Assembly (NCBI RefSeq): GCF_001904745.1
Contig: NZ_MRCD01000032.1
Coordinates: 1-64,000, forward strand
Reading direction: 5' to 3'
Source of the DNA: Calothrix sp. HK-06
GTDB taxonomy: Bacteria; Cyanobacteriota; Cyanobacteriia; Cyanobacteriales; Nostocaceae
DNA: 64,000 bases
Part shown: positions 29,143-38,100 of the stretch, piece by piece
How the letters are laid out: each line of letters opens with the position of its first letter
Numbering within the stretch: position 1 is the first letter of the stretch
The notes under the pieces: model-generated
The model's input: only the letters and a program-made list of their open reading frames with translations
Databases searched by the model: none
What the model was told of the DNA's origin: nothing
Translations under genes and position numbers: made by a program

Positions 29143-29835
29143 TTAACTAATTTTGTTTACATATCCTCCTGCATAATCAATCACACACATTTGTCGGTAG
29201 GTTGAGTGAATACCGAAAGCAACTCCCGCTAATTTAAATTTGGGGTTATATATATTAGTTCTGTGACCTCGGTCAGGAACTCCGTCATCGATAATTAATT
29301 GCATTACAATATCTTGGGCAGTAGGAGAACCGTAACTGATATTTTCTCCAGCTATAACTTGCCAGTTACCATAGCGTTGCATCCGTTCAAAAGGATTACT
29401 GCCATCACTTCCTGAATGACCTGTAATACCTTTGGCACCTTGATCTTTAACATGGTCGCGTGCGGCAAGTGACAAACCTTTAGATACACTCAAAGCAGTT
29501 ACAGGAGAGACTTTTTTAAGATATTGAATAGCCTCATCAACAGCTTTAACTCCCTCAGTAGTTTGCAAGTAGAGATTAAATGATAGTTTAACTCGTTTAC
29601 CTTCAAAGCGTTTTTTATAGTTTTCTAACACCGTTACATAAGCTGCGGGGTTAGTGCGGGCTTTGTTCATTTCTACAATGACTTGTTGTTCCAAACGCGA
29701 TAAGTCACTTTCATTAACTGGAACACCAGAGTCACTAGGTTGTATAGATATAGGAAAATCAGGTTGCAGCACAATTTGACACGAAGAAAAAAGTAAGCTA
29801 ATAGGGGTAAATACCCAAGGAAGTATCCGACGCAT
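29143..29835 (-). CDS. CAP-domain (SCP/PR-1-like) lipoprotein
   Basis: A secreted CAP-superfamily protein of unknown activity. I take the ATG at 29835 ([20 protein letters not shown]), because it gives a compact lipoprotein signal with lipobox LFSSC. A GTG 15 codons earlier is possible. The CAP domain spans about residues 45-228, with [18 protein letters not shown] (helix 1), the first histidine in [12 protein letters not shown], the [14 protein letters not shown] block, GENISYG, and the second histidine region [21 protein letters not shown]. Cyanobacterial CAP proteins are extracellular or periplasmic. It is the middle copy of a tandem family: an intact paralogue lies 129 bases upstream and a decayed copy lies beyond that. 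Confidence 0.9.
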   Translation of the reverse strand: MRRILPWVFTPISLLFSSCQIVLQPDFPISIQPSDSGVPVNESDLSRLEQQVIVEMNKARTNPAAYVTVLENYKKRFEGKRVKLSFNLYLQTTEGVKAVDEAIQYLKKVSPVTALSVSKGLSLAARDHVKDQGAKGITGHSGSDGSNPFERMQRYGNWQVIAGENISYGSPTAQDIVMQLIIDDGVPDRGHRTNIYNPKFKLAGVAFGIHSTYRQMCVIDYAGGYVNKIS

Positions 29836-29964
29836 TGGTGTTATCTGGGAACTCAATACATGTATTCTAGATAAATTCACTCTGTGACGTATTAGCTCCT
29901 AAGAAACACATCCAGAAGTTTATGAGACGCTCCGGTTCAGGAGCGTCTGTACACGAGAGAATTT

Positions 29965-30693
29965 TTATTTATCTCGAAATCCACCCGCATAAGTAATTAC
30001 ACACATTTTGCCGTATTTAGCATGATTTCCGAAAGCAACTCCAGAAACTTTGAAATTAGGGTTAAAGATATTTTTGCGGTGTCCTCTATCTGGCACACCG
30101 TCATCGATAACTAACTGCATAACAATATCTTGGGCAGTTGCAGGCCCGTAACTGATATTCTCACCTGCGGTAGTTTGCCACTTTCCATATTTACTAATAC
30201 GAGAAAAAGGACTACTACCGTTGCTACCATTATGACCTATTGAACCTTTGGATCCTTGGTCTTTTACATGGTCTTTGGCGCCAAGCGACATTCCTCTTGA
30301 AGCAGATAAGGCGCCCATTGGACGTTGTGACTTTAAAAATGCAATTGCTTCATCAACTGCCCTTGTTCCTTCTTGAGTCACCAAAAATGAATTGTTTCCA
30401 ATTTTGACTTTATTACCTTGGAAGCGTTTGCGGTAATTTTCGAGGATTGGAAGGTAAGACTTAGGCTTTGTGCGTATCTTGTTCGTTTCTGCGATAACCT
30501 GTGATTCAATTGATGAGAGGTAATTCGCACTTGCTATCAAAGTAGGGCTAGCAATTTGATTGGCTTTGACGGTAACAGGCGCCGCACTTGATGTAGACTT
30601 AGCTTCAGATGAATCAGATTGTAAGAACTGTGGAACACTTGTAAATATTAAAGCAATGGGAAAAAACATCCAAAACTTTGACCGATACATCAT
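29965..30693 (-). CDS. CAP-domain (SCP/PR-1-like) secreted protein
   Basis: A paralogue of the adjacent CAP gene, sharing most of its motifs: [38 protein letters not shown], the [19 protein letters not shown] block and [21 protein letters not shown], ending [11 protein letters not shown]. The N-terminus ([19 protein letters not shown]) is an ordinary signal peptide with no lipobox cysteine. This copy should therefore be released into the periplasm or medium, while its neighbour is lipid-anchored. AGAGG precedes the start. The function is unknown; both CAP histidines are present. Confidence 0.9.
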   Translation of the reverse strand: MMYRSKFWMFFPIALIFTSVPQFLQSDSSEAKSTSSAAPVTVKANQIASPTLIASANYLSSIESQVIAETNKIRTKPKSYLPILENYRKRFQGNKVKIGNNSFLVTQEGTRAVDEAIAFLKSQRPMGALSASRGMSLGAKDHVKDQGSKGSIGHNGSNGSSPFSRISKYGKWQTTAGENISYGPATAQDIVMQLVIDDGVPDRGHRKNIFNPNFKVSGVAFGNHAKYGKMCVITYAGGFRDK

Positions 30694-30842
30694 ATAACCT
30701 CTTAGAAGTACTCACACTGATTTGTTTAGATACAAATATTTGACTGTATATATAGAGAAATTGTTTCTTGAAACTTCCTATTTATTAGCTTGAAACTTAG
30801 CTTCATCAAAAAACAGTATAAGTAATATTACACAATGTTTTG

Positions 30843-30925
30843 GTATACAGAGTGATTGCTAAACGCGACACCAGCGACTTTAAAGTCAAGATTAAACATA
30901 TTTTTATGGTGTCCATGTCAAACTA
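30843..30925 (-). pseudogene. remnant of a third CAP-domain gene
   Basis: About 24 codons read GHHKNMFNLDFKVAGVAFSN and HSVY, aligning with [20 protein letters not shown] of the neighbouring CAP protein. Nothing else of the domain remains on either side. It shows that the CAP family was once at least three tandem genes. It directly abuts the promoter region of the aldolase gene. Confidence 0.75.
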
Positions 30926-30959
30926 AATCTGGTTCGATATTTCTTTGGGAGAGATAAAT

Positions 30960-31865
30960 ATGCTTGCTTCAACAAGGGATTTGCTAGAAACAGCGCGCAG
31001 AAACGTTTACGCAATCGGCGCCTTCAACATATATAATCTGGAAGGGGTCAAAGCCGTAGTGCAAGCAGCCGAAACTCTCGCAAGTCCTGCCATGCTACAA
31101 ATTCACCCTGGTTCACTCAAATTTGGTGGTACAGCGTTAGTATCACTTTGCATGGAAGCAGCACGCACATCAAAAGTACCAATTTCAGTACATTTAGACC
31201 ACAGCACTTCAGCAAGTGCAATTCAACAAGCTTTAAACGCAGGAATGACCTCAGTAATGGCCGACGGTTCACCGTTACCCTACACAGAGAATTTAACCTT
31301 TACCAAACAAATGACCGAATTAGCGCATTCAAGAGGCGCCGCAGTTGAAGCAGAAATAGGTAGAATTAGCGGTAGCGAAGATGGAATGACCGTTGAAGAA
31401 AAAGAAGCTTTGATGACTGACCCCGACCAAGCAGTAGAATTTGTCGCAGCTACAAAAGTAGACTTTTTAGCAGTGACTATTGGTAATGTACACGGAGAAT
31501 ACAAAAGCAAACCAAGACTTGACTTTCCACGATTAGTTCGTATCCGCAAAAATATTGATATTCCCCTAGTATTGCACGGCGCCTCTGGTTTACCACCAGA
31601 AATGATAAGTAAATCAATAGAACTAGGTGTATGTAAATTTAACGTCAATACAGAAGTACGCCAAGCCTACGTACAAAACTTGAAAAAAGATTTAAGCACC
31701 TCAAAAAGTCCGGACTTAGTAGACTTAATGCAAAATGCAATTAGTGCAATGCAATCTGTGATAAGTGAAAAAATACACCTTTTCGGTTCCGCAGGTAAAG
31801 CCCATTTACATGAATCCCCTTACGCGAGTATGCTAGCTGCAAACGGTAATTTGCAACGGATGTAA
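30960..31865 (+). CDS. class II ketose-bisphosphate aldolase (tagatose/fructose type)
   Basis: A zinc-dependent aldolase of the Fba/GatY/KbaY family, cleaving a ketose bisphosphate to dihydroxyacetone phosphate and an aldehyde. I take the ATG at 30960 (MLASTRDLLETARRN), preceded by GGGAGAG; the in-frame TTG upstream lacks a site. The 301 residues show AIGAFNIYNLEG, the catalytic HLDHSTS with its first zinc histidine, EAEIGRISGSED, the zinc histidine in GNVHGEY, and VLHGASGLP, followed by KFNVNTE. The length (about 300) fits the GatY/KbaY or bacterial Fba subgroup more than the roughly 355-residue FbaA. The 3' end, including the stop, lies in a 25-base sequence repeated at 61547. Confidence 0.9.
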   Translation: MLASTRDLLETARRNVYAIGAFNIYNLEGVKAVVQAAETLASPAMLQIHPGSLKFGGTALVSLCMEAARTSKVPISVHLDHSTSASAIQQALNAGMTSVMADGSPLPYTENLTFTKQMTELAHSRGAAVEAEIGRISGSEDGMTVEEKEALMTDPDQAVEFVAATKVDFLAVTIGNVHGEYKSKPRLDFPRLVRIRKNIDIPLVLHGASGLPPEMISKSIELGVCKFNVNTEVRQAYVQNLKKDLSTSKSPDLVDLMQNAISAMQSVISEKIHLFGSAGKAHLHESPYASMLAANGNLQRM

Positions 31866-31958
31866 CGGATAGTTGATTTAATATAAGGCACCTATTGAAT
31901 AATACTCTCTGGTGCCTTACAAATACCTAGATTTTTTAGAAATATTTAGGATTGCGAT

Positions 31959-32883
31959 ATGATAGACTCGTTCTCATTATATATTGATAGGTCGGATTCG
32001 CAACAGCACCTCAATTCACATTCATTGCTCATTTCTGGATTAAAGCAATTCCTTGAACAATTTAAGTTCCCATTTTTTACTGATAAATTTATAGGAGCTA
32101 TTCGGTATCGCGTATATGAAGTTGGTGGAACAAGGTCAACGATTGAAAACCTAGAGGTATATAAGAAGTCTGCTGAATCATTTTTTATAAAGCTTGTAAT
32201 CAATGGTTCAGAAGGTATAATTTCTACCTCGTACAAGCTGGCAGTGGAAGATATAGTGTCGTTTCCAGTAGCTAGTCAAGCACTTTTAACAACTGAGCGA
32301 TTAGCAATTAGTCTTTTATTACCTTTAGATGAACTAAAAATAATTGACTTCCTGCGCGAACCAGACATTTGGAAGATGAGGGGTATGCCCTATTCGCCTG
32401 TTGAAAATATTCATTCTACTTACCAAAACCATCATGATTCAGTTTTTTGGGACAAGTATTATTTTGCTCTCCGAACACGCATTTATCATGAACCAATCGG
32501 TTTTATTGGGTTTTACCAACTCGAACGACCTGATTTAATCACCCCTGTTATTAGCCAAACCCGTTATGAACCAGTCAAGTTAAGCTATGCTCTCTAAAAT
32601 GTATTGGGGGCAAGGTCTTATGTCTGAAGCGCTTGCTGTTTGTGTCCCCTGGTTTGTTAAAAGTCAGAATGTGCGCGAACTAGTAGGATTTGTAGAGTTT
32701 AACAACCACGGTTCTCGCCATCTACTGTCCAAGCTTGGGTTACAAGACTATGGACTTTTAGAAAACTCTACATCCAATGCTGACCTAGAAAATATTTATC
32801 GATTTGTAGTCTACAAAAGCTCAATCCCACAAAGCAAAGCCAACAATCCTCAAAAACAACCAATAGAAAATCAGAATATTTAA
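31959..32883 (+). pseudogene. GNAT-family acetyltransferase broken by a frameshift
   Basis: Two frames together make one protein. The first (31959-32597) has an unusual N-terminal domain of about 110 residues. A GNAT start follows (LLTTERLAISLLLPLDELKI and EPIGFIGFYQLERPD), ending KLSYAL and a stop. The second frame resumes at once with LSKMYWGQGLMSEALAVCVP and EFNNHGSRHLLSKLGL, the acetyl-CoA-binding half. Joining them needs one extra CT in a gctctctaaa run, so loss of one CT unit explains the break. The upstream domain has no name I recognise. Phase variation or a sequencing error are alternatives to true decay. Confidence 0.8.
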
Positions 32884-32966
32884 ACCGCTTGATACAAATA
32901 CTTACGCTGTTGAGTATGGAACTAAAAGCGCAATTGAAGCCTCAACATGATGTGATAGCTTTAACA

Positions 32967-32996
32967 GTACTACTGGTTTGGGCTAACCAGTAGTAC
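32967..32996. repeat. perfect hairpin GTACTACTGGTT, copy 1
   Basis: Perfect 12-base arms GTACTACTGGTT and AACCAGTAGTAC with a six-base loop. They lie in the 730-base gap (32884-33613) before the desaturase gene. That gap otherwise holds no convincing gene. A near-identical hairpin follows 331 bases later, in the same orientation. Confidence 0.8.
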
Positions 32997-33297
32997 CAAA
33001 AAGCAGCATTTGTATTTACTAGTTTTTATGTATTAAGTCTATTAACCAGAGAGTCAAAAACTGCAATGTAAAATAAATCTTAGGGTAATTCCTTTGGTTA
33101 AAATATTTTCTTAATAAACCTAACATTCACAAGCTTTTTGTTGGGCAAGTTTCTCAACCCAGGACAAACTTGTGTGGCGCCTGATTATCTATTAGTTCAT
33201 AAAGACCGATTCTGTGAAAATTGCCGACTTGGGAGAGAATCGATATTCGCCCTGAGCTTTCGGCGCCTTCAGCACGTGAAAAATACTTGCTCCACAA

Positions 33298-33327
33298 GTA
33301 CTACTGGTTTGATTTAAGCAGTAGTAC
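33298..33327. repeat. hairpin GTACTACTGGTT, copy 2
   Basis: The same left arm, GTACTACTGGTT, with a right arm differing by one base (AAGCAGTAGTAC) and again a six-base loop. The sequence after both copies also matches (aagcag). The two copies bracket a stretch with several GGCGCC sites upstream of the desaturase-polyketide locus. Confidence 0.78.
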
Positions 33328-33613
33328 GAAGCAGCTACATAGTTAGTGTTAGTACTGATTATTGCAATATTTAGTAGGTTAGGTATATCGGCGCCAACGC
33401 TAAATTCTTTGTACAAAAACAAAAATGCTAGTGGTTAAAGTTTAGGCATGTTCTGTTTTACAGTTTATTGCACAATATGAAGATTTGATACATAAAAGCT
33501 ACAAAAGTTCATCATTAGAATTTTGCATGAGTTCTTAAGTCTTAGATATATGGATGTGCATGAGGGAAGTTTAGTTTGCCCCTCATATTTAATACGGAGG
33601 TAAATTACTTTTT

Positions 33614-35011
33614 ATGCACAATCCACCACCAGTATGGATTTATGACGGAGAAGCATACGACTTATCTGCTTTTATTAAAAAGCACCCAGGTGGGGAGTTT
33701 TTTATTGGACGGATGAAGAACCGAGATATTACTGTTCTCGTTAATATTTTTCATAGAAATCCTGAGAAAACTAAGAAAATTCTTCAAAAATACTCACTTG
33801 GAAGGCAAGTTAGACCCGAAGATATCCACCCCAAAATGGATGCTCCTCCATTCTTATTTCCAGAAGATTTTAATGCTTTCAAAGATACCCCTAAATATAA
33901 CTTTCAGAACAAAGAACAATTACTATCGAAACTAAATGCAAGGCTAAATAGTTCTGAGATGCAGAAGAAGATTGCTTTTGTTGATTCTATTTTTGATGCC
34001 ATTAGCGTGACTTTATTTATTGCATATATTTTAGTACAAGTACTGCGTTTAAGTTTTATGCAGTATATGCCACTATATATGTTTGTTCCACTCATGGTGA
34101 TGTTGAGAATTTCACTATCGGGTGTGGGACATTATCTCATTCATAGACCTCAAGTTAGCTTTAATAAAGTATTTGCTCAAATATTTGATATTAACTACGT
34201 GCCAATGGCATTTGTTGTTGCTGATGGTCACAATTTAATGCATCATCCCTATTCGGGAACTAAAGTTGATATCAAAAGAAATGTGTTTACAGCAATGTTG
34301 GAGTTGCCTCGCTTTTACAGAATTCCAATTCACACATTTCATAAGTTTGGTCATGTCGTAACTGGTATGTTTTTCAGATGTACTGAGTTATGTATCATGG
34401 GATTTAAGTTCGGTGTCAAAGATATGTATGGTTCTTGGCAACGGGGTTTACTGCATTATATCGGCAATTTTGCAATGCGATTGATGTTGTTTGGTGAGTT
34501 GCTCCTATTTGCGGTAAATGGTGATATCTTTGCTTGGGTATTACAATTTGTTTTAACGCTGTGGCTAAGTACTTTTATGATTGTTGCCAGCCACGATTTT
34601 GAAGAAATAGAATTAGATGGCGCCTTCGTACAAGATTGGGCAGTAGCTCAAATTAAAAACTCTCACGACCTCACAATAACTGGTAATAAGTATATTGATT
34701 GCTTTTTATCAGCAGGCTTAAGTCCACATCGCGTCCACCATGTTCTGCCACATCAAAAAAGTGCTTTTGCAAATATTATCAGTGAGCAAATTGTTCGAGA
34801 AGAGGCTGAAAAATTTGATATAGTCTGGCAACCTCCAAAGAATTTCTTTGTTAACCGTTTGCCAATTATGGCGAAGCATTACTTGTTGTGTCCGTCAAGA
34901 GCAGCGAAAGAAAATAACTTTGGAATATTGAAAGAACATTTACATCCCCAAGTCATAGCTACATCAATGAAATACATTCTCCAAGGTTTTGCGGGAATTG
35001 GTTCTATTTAA
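33614..35011 (+). CDS. cytochrome b5-fused membrane fatty acid desaturase
   Basis: A front-end-type desaturase or hydroxylase. The 465 residues start with a cytochrome b5-like domain (haem motif HPGG at 24-27). Membrane helices and the three histidine boxes of diiron desaturases follow: HYLIH at 173-177, HNLMHH at 206-211 and HRVHH at 372-376. It would insert a double bond or oxygen in an acyl chain at the membrane, with b5 as built-in electron donor. The third box has H where many front-end enzymes have Q. GGAGG lies about ten bases before the ATG. It is the first gene of a co-directional locus with a type III polyketide synthase 32 bases downstream, so it may modify the lipid starter or tail of that product. 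Confidence 0.9.
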   Translation: MHNPPPVWIYDGEAYDLSAFIKKHPGGEFFIGRMKNRDITVLVNIFHRNPEKTKKILQKYSLGRQVRPEDIHPKMDAPPFLFPEDFNAFKDTPKYNFQNKEQLLSKLNARLNSSEMQKKIAFVDSIFDAISVTLFIAYILVQVLRLSFMQYMPLYMFVPLMVMLRISLSGVGHYLIHRPQVSFNKVFAQIFDINYVPMAFVVADGHNLMHHPYSGTKVDIKRNVFTAMLELPRFYRIPIHTFHKFGHVVTGMFFRCTELCIMGFKFGVKDMYGSWQRGLLHYIGNFAMRLMLFGELLLFAVNGDIFAWVLQFVLTLWLSTFMIVASHDFEEIELDGAFVQDWAVAQIKNSHDLTITGNKYIDCFLSAGLSPHRVHHVLPHQKSAFANIISEQIVREEAEKFDIVWQPPKNFFVNRLPIMAKHYLLCPSRAAKENNFGILKEHLHPQVIATSMKYILQGFAGIGSI

Positions 35012-35043
35012 AAATTACATTCATCTGTTAAATACTTAAAACT

Positions 35044-36180
35044 ATGCTATCAAATAACATTCTTGCTACTATCGAAACTATTGCAACTGGAACGCCTGAC
35101 AACGTTATTTTACAATCTGATGCTGCAAAAACCGTTGCAAACCTTCCTCACTTGCAAGAAAATGCATCTCGAATTGAAAAAATTTATTACAATACTCGAA
35201 TTTATACAAGGCATCTAGCGCTTAATTTACTTTCGGATGAAGTCCTTGCTTGGTGCCAAAATGCTTCTATTCAAGAGCGGATGCGGTTATTTCACTCTTA
35301 CGGTGTTCCTTTAGCTGAAAAGGTTGCTAAAAAAGCTTTGGCTAATATGACAAGCACACGCAATAACTTAGAAACTGTTAAAGATTCAATTCGACAAATT
35401 GTATTGGTATCGAGTACAGGTTTTGTGGCGCCTGGGATAGATACTGCATTAATTCAAAGTTTGGGACTGAGACGAGATATTTCACGAGTGACAGTAAACT
35501 TTATGGGATGTGCGGCAGCAATGAATGGAATTCGAGTCGCAAGTGACCATGTGCTAGCAAACCCCACTCATAAATCACTTGTTGTTTGTTTGGAACTAAG
35601 CTCAATTAATGCGGTGTTTAACGATAATATTAATGATGTAATTATTCACAGCATTTTTGGAGATGGATGTGCTGCTGTAGTTGTTGGCGCCTGTGAAGCA
35701 GAACAAGCAAGGAAGCAAAATAAAGTTGTAATTCGAGATTACTTGAGTTATTTAATTGAAAACAGTGAAGATGGTATTAATCTTGGTGTTGAAGACACTG
35801 GCATTACTTGCAAACTTTCGCGTTACCTACCAAATTATATCGAAGCAGGTGTAGGTTCTATCATCAAAGATTTTTTGGCAACTAACCATTTGACAAAAGA
35901 AAATATTGATTTGTGGGCAGTTCATCCAGGTGGTACTCGTATTCTAGAAAAAGTTCAAATATCACTCTCCCTCAAAGATTGTCAACTTGACAATAGTTGG
36001 AAAATTCTCTGGGAATATGGCAACATGCTCAGTGCCTCAGTACTATTCGTTTTGGAAAAGATGTTGTTTAACAGTGTTGGATATCAAAGTAATGACGCAT
36101 CAACTGGACTTGCTTTTTCATTCTCACCTGGAGTTGGTTTAGAAGGAATTTTGTTTGAGAAGGGTTACGTAAATATTTAA
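35044..36180 (+). CDS. type III polyketide synthase (chalcone/stilbene synthase family)
   Basis: A homodimeric ketosynthase that extends an acyl-CoA starter with malonyl-CoA and cyclises it. The 378 residues have the full catalytic triad: C156 in VNFMGCAAAM, H294 in WAVHPGG, and N327 in EYGNMLSAS. SSTGFVAPG and GDGCAAVVVG are also family blocks. Bacterial relatives make alkylresorcinols, alkylpyrones or phloroglucinol. With a desaturase next to it, a long unsaturated acyl starter is plausible, but the product cannot be read from sequence. It lies 32 bases after the desaturase and 7 bases before the exporter, so the three are an operon. No acyl-activating enzyme is adjacent. Confidence 0.93.
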   Translation: MLSNNILATIETIATGTPDNVILQSDAAKTVANLPHLQENASRIEKIYYNTRIYTRHLALNLLSDEVLAWCQNASIQERMRLFHSYGVPLAEKVAKKALANMTSTRNNLETVKDSIRQIVLVSSTGFVAPGIDTALIQSLGLRRDISRVTVNFMGCAAAMNGIRVASDHVLANPTHKSLVVCLELSSINAVFNDNINDVIIHSIFGDGCAAVVVGACEAEQARKQNKVVIRDYLSYLIENSEDGINLGVEDTGITCKLSRYLPNYIEAGVGSIIKDFLATNHLTKENIDLWAVHPGGTRILEKVQISLSLKDCQLDNSWKILWEYGNMLSASVLFVLEKMLFNSVGYQSNDASTGLAFSFSPGVGLEGILFEKGYVNI

Positions 36181-36187
36181 GGATTGT

Positions 36188-37906
36188 ATGAAATTTCTTC
36201 AGTTTATTTTGGAAATATCGTGGCGTAATATAGGAATTGCTATTATTACAGGTTTCTTAAGTGGTAGTGGTAATGCGATGTTAATTGTGTTAATCAACCG
36301 CTCTTTACACCAAGCTTCATTATCAAATGCGTTAGTTTATTTTGCGGCTTTAGCTGTTTTGACTGTAGTTACTAATATCATATCGCAGTTTGTACTGATT
36401 CATCTCTCGCAAAATGCAATATATCGGTTACGAATGTGGTTAAGTAAAACTATTTTATCTTCTCCACTACAGCATTTAGAGCAACTTGGCAATAATCGCT
36501 TGCTGGCAACGATGATTGAGGATGTTCGCTTTTTATCTCAGTCTATCTGCGCTATTCCTAGTGTTTGTATTGACCTTGCAACTGTTTTAGGATGTTTAGG
36601 GTATATAGCATATTTATCCGGAGTAGTTTTTGCAACAACAGTAGCTACTACTGCAATTGCAATTTGGGGAGTTCAAACTCAACTTGGTAGAGCAAGGTCT
36701 TTACTTGCTTTAGCGCGCGAAGAAGAGGACAATTTACTCAAACAGTTTCAAGCAATTTCGGCTGGTATTAAGGAATTAAAATTAAACCGCAATCGACGCG
36801 ACGATTTTATATCGAATAACTTACAAGCAAGTGCTAGTAAGCTGCGTCATAAAAATATGACGGCAATGAAGAATTTTGCAATAGCGAACGGGTTTGGTCA
36901 ATTTTCTCAGTTTGCGACGTTAGGTATTATTCTGTTCATTTTGCCCGCACTCGTAAATATTCCGTTACCAATGCTATCTACATATGTGCTGACTACTACG
37001 TTCCTTGCGTTGCCAATGCAAAATATTTTAAATCGATTACCCGATTTCACAAAAGGTAACATTGCACTTCAAAAAATTGAAAGAATGAAGTTATCACTTT
37101 TCAATAATTTGGAACACGAAAGCGAAAATTTCTCCTATATTAAGGGGCAAGTTTTATTAAAACTCGATGGAGTTAGCTATCTGTATCAACAAGAAAATCA
37201 TAAGGCGCCACCACCACACAAACACCACCCACATCATGGTAAACTTCCTATACCACCGATGCGAGAAATAGAACAAACATTTTACTTAGGCGCCATCAAT
37301 TTATCATTGCAACCAGGAGAAATAACATATATTATAGGAGGCAATGGAAGCGGTAAATCAACGTTAGCAAAGCTAATTACAGGATTATATACACCAGACA
37401 AAGGGTCTATTTATCTTAACGGTACGCAAATTGATGATTACAACCGAGAATGGTATCGCCAACACTTTTCTGCAATCTTCTCTGACTTCTATTTATTTGA
37501 GAGTTGTTTAGGATTTAATCATAAAAATTTAGATAGAGACGTTGAAAGATATTTAAGGAAGCTGCAACTCGACCATAAAGTACAAGTAAAAAATGGTGTT
37601 TTATCGACTACTATGTTGTCTCAAGGGCAACGAAAACGGTTAGCTTTACTTGTAGCTTTTCTAGAAGACCGTCCTATATATGTATTCGATGAATGGGCAT
37701 CGGACCAAGAACCAATGTTTAGAGAAATATTTTATCAAGAAATATTGGTTGAGCTAAAAGAGCGCGGTAAAACAGTTATTGTTATTACCCATGATGACCG
37801 CTACTACCACCTTGCAGATAGAATTATTAAACTTGATTACGGAAAAGTCATATCTGACGAGGTATCAAATGGTAGGGTGCCTGAAAAGCATTACAATCTT
37901 CAATAA
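36188..37906 (+). CDS. peptide/cyclic-peptide-type ABC exporter (SyrD/PvdE-like) with His-rich loop
   Basis: A half-transporter with six N-terminal helices (about 10-285) and a C-terminal ATPase. Walker A is GGNGSGKS at 384-391, the signature is LSQGQ at 477-481 and Walker B is IYVFDE at 497-502, with the switch histidine in VITHDD. The layout matches the SyrD/PvdE/cyclic-peptide exporter family. Residues 338-350 (HKAPPPHKHHPHH) form a Pro/His-rich insertion between the first ATPase strands, absent from typical members and possibly metal-binding. Seven bases separate it from the polyketide synthase, and AAGGA precedes the ATG. It probably exports the pathway product. Confidence 0.92.
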   Translation: MKFLQFILEISWRNIGIAIITGFLSGSGNAMLIVLINRSLHQASLSNALVYFAALAVLTVVTNIISQFVLIHLSQNAIYRLRMWLSKTILSSPLQHLEQLGNNRLLATMIEDVRFLSQSICAIPSVCIDLATVLGCLGYIAYLSGVVFATTVATTAIAIWGVQTQLGRARSLLALAREEEDNLLKQFQAISAGIKELKLNRNRRDDFISNNLQASASKLRHKNMTAMKNFAIANGFGQFSQFATLGIILFILPALVNIPLPMLSTYVLTTTFLALPMQNILNRLPDFTKGNIALQKIERMKLSLFNNLEHESENFSYIKGQVLLKLDGVSYLYQQENHKAPPPHKHHPHHGKLPIPPMREIEQTFYLGAINLSLQPGEITYIIGGNGSGKSTLAKLITGLYTPDKGSIYLNGTQIDDYNREWYRQHFSAIFSDFYLFESCLGFNHKNLDRDVERYLRKLQLDHKVQVKNGVLSTTMLSQGQRKRLALLVAFLEDRPIYVFDEWASDQEPMFREIFYQEILVELKERGKTVIVITHDDRYYHLADRIIKLDYGKVISDEVSNGRVPEKHYNLQ

Positions 37907-38100
37907 AACGAAAAATTAATTAGCTTTTACGCACCATAAGGTTTTTATCTCCAGTTCCCGGCGCCTCTGTTTTGGTAATACGTGTAATTGTTTTACCACG
38001 GAGACGCAGAGAACACAGAGGAAGAGTAGCAAGAAAGAGTAACGAACCGCAAAGTACGCTGCATAGCGCAAAGAAAGAATTATTGTAAGGATGAGTTAAA

